Shown: in pieces, positions 34,466-43,870 of the stretch
Layout of the letters: each line of letters starts with the position of its first letter
Numbering within the stretch: position 1 is the stretch's first letter
Source: Sphaerulina vaccinii
Taxonomy: Eukaryota; Ascomycota; Dothideomycetes; Mycosphaerellales; Mycosphaerellaceae
Direction: 5' to 3'
Length of the DNA: 64,000 nt
Assembly (NCBI GenBank): GCA_022570795.1
Contig: JAKUDP010000004.1
Location: 62,001 to 126,000 of the forward strand
The notes under the pieces: model-generated
Told to the model about the DNA's origin: nothing
Database searches by the model: none
The model's input: only the letters and a program-made list of their open reading frames with translations
Made by a program: the position numbers and the translations under genes

Positions 34466-36289
34466 ATGTTCCAACTGCCATACTGGTCAAGACACAAGAG
34501 ACGGACTATCATGTGCCGGATAGTAGGATGCACGCTGCTCCTATGTCTGCTGGCTGTCTTCTTCTTCCCAGCCAATGTCGAAACACACTCTGTCCTCAAA
34601 AGGAAGCCCGAGAATGCACACGAACATCGAGTTGTGACTGGAACTCCTCCTCAATATCCACCAGCAGATGCAGCTTCACCAGTCAAAGAACCTTTGCTAG
34701 ACCAGGAAGCTGTACCTAGCTCAGCAGACCTGAAGACAAAGATCTGGAGAGATGAGCATCCCAGCCAGAGGCCGATCACCACCTCTCACCAAGGAGACAC
34801 CAACATCGAAAAAGCCATCGCCCGCCTCAAGGATCTATTTCCTGACGAAGTCCGCATGAAAGGCCTCCTCTCCCCTCTCACAGAAACCGGTGAAGCCCTC
34901 CTCCGAGACCTGGCGTACCGCACCCGAGCCTTCAAAGAAGTCCTTTCCGTATGGGAGTCACTCCACCTCGTTCCCTCCAGCGATGGAACGGAGCTCCTGT
35001 TACGAGATGTGATACCCTACCTGCGAAAGCAAGGATTATCCTCTGCGAGCTTCGCCGAAGCTGTCCACACGTATGACAAGTTTCGGGCATATGTCAATAA
35101 ATTTGCCGCAAGACTATTCCCTTGGACCATGGCGTTTTATGCTGACCACATGTCTCTGCATGCGAGCTTTTATAGCGGTGGGAGAGGGATTGTGCTTACG
35201 GCTGGGGATCAGCAGGCTCAGTATCTGCTTACTACGATTCCGAGTTTCAGGAAGTTGGGGTGCGACCTTCCAATCGAAGTGCTCTACCTGGGAGATGAGG
35301 ATCTCAGCGAAGACTATCGAGAGTCTCTAGAAGCTATGCCTGGAGTGCTAACAAGAGATCTCTCTCAAATGGTCAATGACGAGGGTTGGGCTTTGAAAGG
35401 TATGCAGTCTTCACTCCGCTCTCCCAACCCTTCAATCGCTCTCCTGACATGTACATGATTAGGCTGGGCCCTCAAACCCTTCGCAATCCTCCTATCCTCC
35501 TTCCGCGAAGTTCTCTTCATAGACGCCGACGCCCTATTCTTCACCAACCCTTCCCTCCTCTTTGCCGACCCACAATACATTTCCTCTGGAGCACTATTCT
35601 TCAAAGATCGAAACCTCTCACCCGAGAAGAAGCGAGGCTGGCTTAAATCGATCCTACCAAACCCGATATCTGACCAAGTAAAGAAGAGTCGTTTATGGAC
35701 TGGAGAGAGCGGACATATGCAAGATTCTGGAGTTTTACTCATAGACAAGTGGCAGCACTTTGTTCCGTTGCTTCTTGCGACGAGGTTAAATGGCCCTGAT
35801 AGAGATGGAGACAAGGACAAGGGGAAGAAGGGAGTTTATGAAATGGTCTACGGCGACAAGGAAACATTCTGGCTCTCTTGGGAACTCGTCGGTTCACCTG
35901 ATGGCTACGCTTTCCACGACAGCGTTGCAGGCACCATGGGAGTGCTGAATAATACTGCTGCGAAAAAAGCATCCGAAGCTATGTGTAGCCCACAACTCCT
36001 CCACTTCGATCGTGAAGGTCGGCCTTTGTGGTTCAATGGTTGGTTGGCTGCTACGAAGGATAATGAAGATGAGATGAATTTCCAGACGTTCGACGCCTTC
36101 TTGAGAGAACCTCGAGAGCGTGGCCGAGGAAGATCCTCAAAGGACGACGATGTCTGGACGATCAAAGAAGCCAACGTGGTCTGCTTGGAAGCCGAGGAGC
36201 ACTTCCCATTCACTGCACATGAGCATAGTGTACTGGACATGATGGTCGACTTGGCGATCAGTAATCTGGAGATGGAACCGGTCTCTTGA
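34466..36289 (+). CDS. MNN1-type alpha-1,3-mannosyltransferase (GT71)
   Basis: Two exons (34466-35399 and 35463-36289) are separated by a 63-bp intron with donor GTATGC and acceptor TTAG. Together they encode 586 residues. The protein is a type II Golgi membrane protein: a short basic tail, a membrane helix at about 15-34, a stem, then the catalytic domain. The join reads 'LKGWALKPFAILLSSFREV', followed by the DxD metal site 'FIDADALFF' (DAD at about 332-334) and later 'WTGESGHMQDSGV'. These are marks of the Mnn1/Mnt family that extends N- or O-linked mannans from GDP-mannose. The first in-frame ATG was taken as start. Confidence 0.9.
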
Positions 36290-36408
36290 GAGACTCAGAT
36301 CTTGCGAGGATATTGTCGACTTAACCACGGACGCACATTCCTATTGCAACGCCGCTCCCTCTGGACCTCCGCATGGCCTCATCTTCCTTGTCTTCTCTCA
36401 ATCACTGC

Positions 36409-37267
36409 CTATCCCAACTTTGACTTCACAAATGCCAACGCATTCTGACCATATTCGCTCCCATATCCTTGATGCGTAGCCGCATCGGTACCATTACAGC
36501 AATAAGGATCTGGACCATCGCAGTACGATCTGATCTTCGCCTGATATGCCGGGCAGGAAAAGCCCGTTGGCCGTGGGTCGAACTGCACAAATTCATCGTC
36601 AGCAGGCTGGACGCCATCATTAGACACGACATTCCGCCAAACACTTACGCCACTAGCTGTGCAAGTTCCATAATGGAAGGTCTCCTCCGCTGGCGAATTC
36701 CTCGGGTTCCCAGCCCAGATCACAGCCTTAATGGCAGAAGCAGCGGCAGATGTGATGAGCGAATTGGTATACGTGATGCCTTGACCCGAATCGCCTCCAC
36801 CGCAGAGGGCATTATCTCCAATCTGTGCACCCTGTCTCATGTCAGCGCAATGCGAGTTTGAACACCACTGTCCGTCTAACAAGGATAGAGAATAGACAAT
36901 ACATACATACCTGCGAATAACCAACAACGACAAGTTTCGCATCTGGACACATCTTGTTGAATGCATTGATCTGGTTTGCAATGCTCAGAGTTCCATTCTG
37001 CACTGAGCTCGCGTATGCAGAATTTGTGCCTCCGGCGGCTGGGTAGACGATGGCTTCTGAAGTTGAACCTGCATAGGCATTCTTGATGAGGTCGACAAAT
37101 GTGCCAGCCGAGCCGTAGCCCACTGGAGCTGTTGTTTCACGACTGCCAAAGATGTGAATTTTGGGACATGACGCTTGCTTGTTGGGACACGCCCCTCGTT
37201 CTTCAATCGGGGTTGCACTTGCGACTGCTAGCAGGGTGGTTGTGATGAGCGCCGAGCTGAGATGCAT
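36409..37267 (-). CDS. secreted CE5 esterase (cutinase / acetylxylan esterase)
   Basis: Exons 37267-36911 and 36831-36409 (79-bp intron, donor GTATGT, CTGAC branch, acceptor ACAG) encode 259 residues. The intron falls exactly inside the nucleophile elbow: 'VVVGYSQ' ends exon 1 and 'GAQIGDNALCGG' begins exon 2, giving GYSQG with Ser118. Residues 1-19 form a signal peptide. The C-terminus has 'YCDGPDPYCCNG', with the Asp region, and 'THQGYGSEYGQ', with the catalytic His. The Cys-rich 'PDPYC' and 'YGTCTASG' elements look closer to acetylxylan esterases than to classical cutinases. It would hydrolyse ester bonds in plant cell wall or cuticle. Confidence 0.9.
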
Positions 37268-37761
37268 GATGGGAATGCAGTCCGAGTGAATATGTGAGGC
37301 AAGGCCTGTGATATCTCTGCTCGTCTGATCGCACGGTCATCTGCTTCATATATGCCGCGACACTCGGTCGTGCGGCTCTCATCTACAATGGCAATCTGCC
37401 TGAAACAGACATGACGGCTAAACTTCTGGTGTACAAGCCTTTTGCCAGCTACATGTACGTGCTACTATATCACTTCAAGACACTACAGAGGGCAATTGTC
37501 ATCGAACGTGGACTGCATCATCAGGATATGTATAAGCATTTAGCCTGAGTGAGGATTTCTAGCGCTAAAATAATTGATCGACAACACGCTTGCGAAGCCC
37601 CACACCAGTGTCCACAAGATCTTCAAGCGACTAGCTATAGTGCAGCTTCTCGACCTCGCCTTCCAGATGCAGCAAGTTTGCGAAGCGCCGTCTCAGGCAG
37701 AATACTGGAGTCGCCGATGAGCCTATACACATTATGCTATGCGTAATAGCTTGTCCGGTAG
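37268..37761. other. intergenic, no gene seen
   Basis: These 494 bp lie between the divergent CE5 esterase and Nudix genes and must contain both promoters. Only short frames without family resemblance occur. No distinctive operator was recognised. Confidence 0.6.
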
Positions 37762-38355
37762 ATGAGTCATGATTGGCTACCCTTCTGGGTCGAGCGCACA
37801 ACATCATCCTCCAGCTTCATGACGGCGCCCAATTTCAAGTCCACAGCAATGCTGAACGACCCTATTCTGGACTCCAAGATCGAAGACCTGCCACCAAACG
37901 TGCGATATGTTGCAACAGGCGCCATCTTCCGACAACTAGACACGAATCGAACTCCACAACTCCTCACAGTAAAGCGAGCGGCAGACGAGAAAGCCTTCCC
38001 CGATCATTGGGAATTACCAGGAGGTAAAGTTGATCCAGGCGAGACAATCCGAGAAGGACTTGTACGGGAGATCTTCGAGGAGGCCGGTCTTACTGTCCAG
38101 GAAGTAACTGGCAATTTGTCTGAGGTCAACTGGACCAGTCCGAAAGGCCAAACATGGCTGCAGTATACTTATGTGGTGACTGTACGGCAGCCTGTGGAAG
38201 TACGCTTGGATCGTGTTGAGCATGGCGAATGGCGTTGGAGTTTCGAGGAGGATGTGGCCGGACTGGGTCTGCGTTTGCTGAATCAGGTGAAGTTGATGGC
38301 AGAAGCTTTTAGATTCGAGAGAGAACGGCTGGCATTGAGGTTGGGTCGTTTGTGA
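37762..38355 (+). CDS. Nudix hydrolase (197 aa)
   Basis: A single frame contains a complete Nudix box, GX5EX7REUXEEXGU, at residues 88-110: 'GKVDPGETIREG', then 'REIFEEAGL'. It lies in a fold with 'YVATGAIF' upstream and 'HWELPGG' just before the box. The catalytic Glu residues at 103, 106 and 107 are present. Such enzymes hydrolyse nucleoside diphosphates linked to another moiety. The arrangement resembles small ADP-ribose or 8-oxo-dGTP type members, but the substrate cannot be named. Translation may start at 37762 or at the ATG at 37819. Its stop is only 36 bp from that of the MFS gene on the other strand. Confidence 0.9.
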   Translation: MSHDWLPFWVERTTSSSSFMTAPNFKSTAMLNDPILDSKIEDLPPNVRYVATGAIFRQLDTNRTPQLLTVKRAADEKAFPDHWELPGGKVDPGETIREGLVREIFEEAGLTVQEVTGNLSEVNWTSPKGQTWLQYTYVVTVRQPVEVRLDRVEHGEWRWSFEEDVAGLGLRLLNQVKLMAEAFRFERERLALRLGRL

Positions 38356-38391
38356 GAGTATAGCTAGCTACCAGGTAGATTCTACTAAGAT

Positions 38392-40068
38392 CTAGTCCTC
38401 CTTCCCAACTTTGCCAACCGTCCTCAACCCCACCGCCCCAAGAACACAAGCAACACCCATCCAAGCAAATAATGCCCAGAACACCGCTCGATATCCTTCA
38501 AGTAGAGCATCTGGCGAATTCTTGTCCTCATAACCCGAAGCCTTCGTAACATTCGCCGAGATGACTGACATAACGCACAATCCAATCGAAGTCCCCAACT
38601 GCCCGAAAGTCGACAACGTAGCTCCAGCCAAAGCCTGCGTACTCTTAGGAAAAGCATCTGAGACAACCAAGCTTGCTACTGTGAACATGATATCGATGTT
38701 CAAAGGTGCCAAGAGCTGCGACCAGAATATCGCATACCAGTATGACCAGGCCGGATTGTTGATAGCCATTAGCATCGACGCTACAGTGCACAAGATCGTC
38801 GAAGAGAGCACAGCAGCCAGAATCGGGATCTTGTTGACGAAGATCCCAGAGAGGATACACCCGATTGTGCTCACAGTTGCCTGAGGAAGGAATCGGAGTG
38901 CTGATTGGAAAGCTGAAAGGAGTTGGACTTTTTGGAAGTATAAAGAGGAGAATTGTGCCAGACATTTGATGCAGGCGTTGGAGATGAGGACGATGAGGAG
39001 TACGGAAGTGAAAGAGTTGCTTCTCCAGATTGAGTTGCGGATTAGAGCTGGTTTGCCTCTCTTTTCTTGGAAATGCATCCAGATTGGAAAGGAGAGTGCC
39101 AATGATAGGCTGAGTGTCAGGAGGACGATGTTTGTTGCGTGGGTGATGTTGTTGGGATTGGCGGAGAGAGTCCTGTTTCGCTGTCAGCAGATTGGCAGCA
39201 ATTGACAGTCCAGTACCTGTACTCACGCAAGAACATAACTAAACATGCTAATCGACCCACTAGCCATCACGGCCCCAATCCAATCAATCTCTTCCCTCAA
39301 CCTTCTTACCACCTCTTTCGTACCCTTCCACTCCTTCCTGTCCTTCGGTAACGTCCAAAAGCTCACTCCCAAAAGTACAAACTGAATGACTCCCGCTCCT
39401 AAGAATCCCCATCTCCAACCAATAGTACTCACTAACGCCCCTCCCACTACAAGACCTAGCGAATATCCTAGCGGAAAAGCCAAGAACAGAGACGCAAACC
39501 CCATATTTCGAAGTCTCCCTCTCTCGATATTCGTACTTATCATCGCCATAGCAGTCGGTCCAGATAATGCTCCAGAGAAACCTTGTAGTGCCCGAAAAAC
39601 AATGAGTTGGATACCCGTTCTGGGGACACCGCAAGCTAACATGAAGACTGCAGAGAAGAAACATCCCACGAGATTAATTCGTCGTGCTCCGAGAATATCT
39701 GCTATTGCGCCTGCAAGCAGTACAACCGAGCCGCTTGCGAGTGGTCCCACGGAATTAGGCCAGAGGAGAAGATTGGAGGGGAGGTTAAGATCTTTCGCTA
39801 TCGTAGGGAGGCCGATCGTGACGAGACCGCCGCTGAAATTTGTTATGAAGTTTACGGCGACTAGTTGTGCCATTACGATGATTGCGCGGCGTTTTGTGAG
39901 GTTGACGGGCGGAGATATGGGTGTAGCAGCATCTTCGGTATGGGTTTCTTGTTGGGTTGATGCGATTGTTCTTCCGGCTTTGGTCGTGGTGGAAGATGAG
40001 GCATTGAGTCGGTCATCATTGAAGTCTTGGAGCTCGATTTCTGTCTCGATGGCTGTCTGGGTTGCCAT
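38392..40068 (-). CDS. MFS drug:H+ antiporter-like transporter (540 aa)
   Basis: Exons 40068-39227 and 39172-38392 flank a 54-bp intron (donor GTGAGT, CTGAC branch, acceptor ACAG). The join reads 'FSYVLATLSANPNN'. The protein has a hydrophilic N-terminus of about 65 residues and about 14 hydrophobic segments. Family marks include 'VNFITNFSGGLVTIGLPTIA', 'ADILGARRINLVG' (loop 2-3 motif) and 'RALQGFSGALSGPTAM'. This matches the DHA2-like fungal transporters that export toxic compounds or small metabolites. The ATG at 40068 was chosen, since the longer frame opens with TTG. Substrate unknown. Confidence 0.9.
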
Positions 40069-40307
40069 TGTGGTGGTTTTCAGCCTGGATGAAGCCAATG
40101 GCTGTGGTCAATTCTTGTCTTGCTTGCTTGAGATGGAGTAGTGTCTAGGATCAATGCCTCGGCGCAACGTTATGAGGTGCATGATGAAGGAATTCAAGGG
40201 ACATACCACTTTTTGCCGATTGCCAAGAATTGGAGGCTGCTCACTGTCGAGCGGCTGATTGTAGGTGGCCTCTATTACCTCATATATGTCTATACTGCTG
40301 ACTCGCG

Positions 40308-41018
40308 CTATGCAATCACAGGAAGAATGTGTCTCATGGGTTCATCAATCATCAAGCTCTCCAGGCCGCTCACCAACCAAACTTCTCCACAGCGACCTAA
40401 ACATCCTTCCCTTGTGCCACAAGTCCCGCACAAGTGTTCACGTGGACGACCGTCCGGGCCCCAGAACACGGACTCAGGATTGCGAGTGCCGCAATGCTCG
40501 TAGCACTCTCTGCACAAATCTTCAATGGACTTTAGATCAGTAGCCACCTGTCACTCTGGGCTCTTGCCTAACCAGACAAGCACAGCAGCTGCGCGCGAAT
40601 AGATATCGAGCATCATAGCTACCTGTTTCCCGCACTCGTCCGAGTCTTGCTGATTGATGCAGACTGCGTCCAGCCAGACCACATCGTGTCCATGGAGAAG
40701 ACAAATGTAGCGTAGAGTCTTCTCAGCAGTAATTGGAATACTGACAACTTCGTCATTGATCAAGATACTCGTCTTCGTGGCCAATGTCGAAGAATCGCCC
40801 CAGCACCAGGATATCGCCTTGTAAGAAGGTACGAAGCCTTCCATTGAGACACGCTCCAGTCGGCATTGCAGACGGCCATGCTTATCGCACCCAGATGTGT
40901 CGACGCGTAAAATCCTGAATTCACGCTGTCTTGCGTTCAGCAGCTTGTAGATGCTCATGTCGTCGTGTTTATGTGTCTGTAAAGCTGTGAGTGGTGAGAT
41001 CAGCAAGGTCTTCATCAT
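40308..41018 (-). pseudogene. HET-domain gene with in-frame TGA
   Basis: The frame from the ATG at 41018 shows the heterokaryon-incompatibility (HET) domain in order: 'YKAISWCWGD', 'ITAEKTLRYI', 'VVWLDAVCINQQD' and 'MLDIYSRAAAVLVWLG'. It hits TGA at 40551-40553 directly after 'KSPE'. The same frame continues with family-like sequence ('ATDLKSIEDLCRECYEHC') to a TAG at 40308. HET proteins are usually far longer, so the gene is both interrupted and truncated. A working member would trigger incompatibility cell death after fusion of unlike strains. The TGA could be a single C-to-T change, a read-through stop, or a sequence error. Confidence 0.7.
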
Positions 41019-41629
41019 GTACGCGGCAGTCTAGGCCGGCCTAGTCAGCAAGGCTGCGGTATTGAGGTAGCTGTAGTAGTGACATTGAAGCTCTGGAGTG
41101 GCTGCGGCGCCCACCGTGGTGAGCTGTGTTTCTTGTGTTTTTTGAATATGCCATGTGTGCGGGTCTAGAAGGACAGCCTCCTCGTGAGACTTATCATGGG
41201 GGCACAAGACACCGTGGCATGGGCATCTGTAGGTGAATATGTTCTTGAGGGTTGTAGTTGTCGAAGAGAGGACGAAGGTACGCAGAGCGGAAAAGCCGCA
41301 CGCTGCCAAGATCCGCTTGCCAGATTGGCATCGACTTGTGAATGCACAAAATTCGTTCTTACATCTTCTCCTTGACGAACACCATACACCTTTGGACTGG
41401 ACTACGACATGGAGCCTGGAAGTACCACGATAGACTGCGGGAGGCCTTGAATGAGTGTGACGACTCCAACACGTTGGCATCAAGAGTACCAATCATGGTC
41501 TTCAAAAGCCCCTCTTGAGCTCGAAGCTCACAGCATGCTGCCCTGGTCTCGAGCTGCAGGTGAGGGGACATATTGTGCCAGAGCTTTTGCGGAACTACCC
41601 GTTACTGGTATCAGTGCGATACTCAGTTT

Positions 41630-41819
41630 GGCCGGGTGGCCTAATGGGTGAGCCTCTCTTCACCCACGCTTTCTGCTTCTCCCGCATCCTAACAACGTCG
41701 TAGTAAGGCGTTGCTTTCCGGTTTTAGAGCCTGGCAAAGACTGCGGGTTCGAGTCCCGTCTCGTAAGTCTATGTTCTCAAGGTTCTTTATTGAACAGGTA
41801 CTAATAAATTGTAGGGTCG
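41630..41819 (+). tRNA. tRNA-Arg(CCG) interrupted by two spliceosomal-type introns
   Basis: Read contiguously, no cloverleaf forms. Removing 41648-41703 (GTGAGC...CCTAAC...GTAG, 56 bp) and 41763-41814 (GTAAGT...TACTAAT...GTAG, 52 bp) restores a full tRNA. Acceptor 41630-41636 pairs with 41760-41762 plus 41815-41818 (7 of 7, two G-U). The D arm is GCCT-AATGGTA-AGGC. Anticodon stem TTGCT/GGCAA has loop TT-CCG-G plus a normal 10-nt intron (41722-41731) after position 37. The variable loop has 5 nt, the T arm is GCGGG-TTCGAGT-CCCGT, and the discriminator is G. A box TGGCCTAATGG and B box GGTTCGAGTCC are both intact, and T runs follow at about 41832. Whether it is spliced and charged is unknown. 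Confidence 0.7.
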
Positions 41820-42990
41820 TTCAATTGACATATCTTTTGTTTTGCTGTGTTCTAGACAGTTCTACTTCTCACTGGACTGCTCAACTCTTTTGCCGCTCGA
41901 GCACTCCATATGACAACTTCTATGTCACACTGTAGTATAGCCAGATGGACGATCCTTGAGACGAGCAAGACTAAAGGTATGTTCCGATATAAGTGATAGA
42001 TAGAAGTGAAGTTGAACATCTCTTGGTTCCCATCATGATATATCAAGTTCCCTCTTGAACAGCACAATCACCATATAGTAGACCTATCAGAAATCTTTCC
42101 ACTATATCTATCTCTATAGGATCGAGTCCTGTAATTAGCGAAAGTCATATATGACTCTGAATTATGTCCTGCAACAATCGTCCAGGCTTAATGGTCAAGT
42201 GAGTAAGTCGTCAGCATTGACTGATGCCCACCTAACAGTGCTAAGAAACAACGATCCAAGCATCTTTGCTAGTTTCGAAACTTCTCGACGAGACCATAGA
42301 GGTCGCGGGCGATTGTTTTTGCTTGTTCTGGGGCTCTTTGTTCAGATTGAAGTCTTTGTCCATGTTGGAGTCTTTGTCCATGTGGGAGTCTTCGTACTTT
42401 TGTGCCATTGTTTTCTCTAAGTATGTCACAGAAGTGCGGAATGGAAGGCAAATGTAACAGTATTAGTGAGTCTGTAAGATATGTTGAGTACTTGTAGTCC
42501 TGCCTAGGCTTACTTCATCTTGCGACCATTGGCATAGATAGGGTTCTGCCATAACCTTTTGCTCTTAGTGCAGTGCTTGAATAAGAGTGATGCTGGCATC
42601 GTACCTCTCTATAGCTCGTCGAGACATCTTGCCTGGAGATATACAGCACTGAATCGTGTTCGTTGAGTGCTAGAGGTCAAACTTGAATCGTGTAAGTTGA
42701 ATATGAAAGGTCGTACTTAAGATCATATGGCGCGAATGGTCAGCGTTGGGACATCTACCAAAGAAAATCATCTCCGTCCGCGTGTACGCGCTACGCTAAT
42801 GCGTCTCCAAGCAGTGCGCAGAGAAAATGTGATGCTGATATCCAGACAAGAATGCCGAGAGCGCTCGATCACTTCCAGTCGCCGGCAGGCACCAAGCTAT
42901 CATGTCTCGGAGTCGTAGTGCAAAAGCTGTTAACTTCGGACTGCAGAGACAAGCATTTGCAGCACTAGGTGTAGCCCGTTCATCAGCGAC
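41820..42990. other. gene-poor intergenic DNA
   Basis: There is no convincing gene here. A small tandem of 18-bp units (GAGTCTTTGTCCATGT-type) lies near 42347-42395. On the minus strand it encodes a short repeated Met-Asp-Lys-Asp pattern, within a frame too short and isolated to call. A B-box-like GGATCGAGTCC at about 42119 lacks a matching cloverleaf. Confidence 0.5.
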
Positions 42991-43870
42991 TACTATGCTC
43001 CTCCAGATCCGGACAGAGTGCAGAGCTGTTGCCTTCGAGCTTCAGAGAGGACGGAGTTGCGTGTGAATCAGTCCTTCTACGTCCTACGCTACCGACCACC
43101 ACCAGGCACCTCAGTAGTGCTCTCTCGGCCCACCGATGCAGCCACAGTTCAAAGAAGACGTGATTATGATAAGAAGAAGAAAGAAAAAGACAAAGCAGCA
43201 AACAAGAGAGGATGATGCAAAGAAGGGCAATGGCAATGGCAATGGACTCGGCGCTGGCTCCTTGACACAACTCGCAGCTCGATAATGTTTGTGCCCGTAT
43301 GTAGAGGCCAGGTCTCCGAGTATATGCAATAACATACCTCGCCTTCTGATCAGTACGTGACCTGTGTTCAGGATCCATCGTCTTGTCATCTTGTCATCGT
43401 ATATGGTGCCGGGCTCACGCCAGAAGAACTCGTGCTCATATGCTTCAGCCTGTGAATTCAGCTTGATCGGGATCGCGGCTTTGATCGCAGCTGAGTATGT
43501 GTTGCGCGATGTCATGGCCCAGTCCACTGTTAGAGAACATGCCATCCGCAAATCAGCACTATGCTATCGTGTCTCCAGACACAGCGCAGAACTGTTGGTT
43601 TCTTCATTCTCCGGGGAGAAGTTCCGACAGGTGATCCCATCTCCTCCCGACAAGCATGCACCGCGCTCTTGTATGGCCAGGAGGAGCACAAAGCTACGGT
43701 CGTCAGCTTTCAGAGAGCAGCTCCGACAGCACGGAGTGAATTCCGTCTGCAAGTGTACACCATGCTGTTGTGCCTTCAGACAGTAACCAGAGCTGTCGAC
43801 TTCAGGCTTCAGCAAAGAGTTTCCGACAGTCCCATCTCCATCGACGAGCGAACACCAGTGACTCCGGACA
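42991..43870. repeat. degenerate repeated module, three copies
   Basis: Related segments start at about 42992, 43558 and 43759. The shared order is ACTATGCT or ACCATGCT, a CCAGA/TCAGACA word, CAGA(A/G)CTGTT or CAGAGCTGTC, and a CTTC-rich stretch. In the last two copies GTTCCGACAG and CCCATCTCC follow. Copies two and three are about 200 bp apart and run in parallel for about 100 bp, with roughly two-thirds of positions alike by eye. They are not AT-rich and show no clear RIP. No coding function is seen. They may be old satellite-like or transposon-derived sequence. Confidence 0.5.

Noticed and set aside
41031..41492. Open minus-strand frame of about 150 codons upstream of the HET pseudogene.
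   Set aside because: Composition is Cys/Thr/His-rich without domain or homology pattern. It looks like a chance frame, and is not reported as a gene.
42100..42140. B-box-like GGATCGAGTCC with a possible T arm (ATAGG-ATCGAGT-CCTGT).
   Set aside because: No acceptor, D or anticodon stems could be found, with or without introns.
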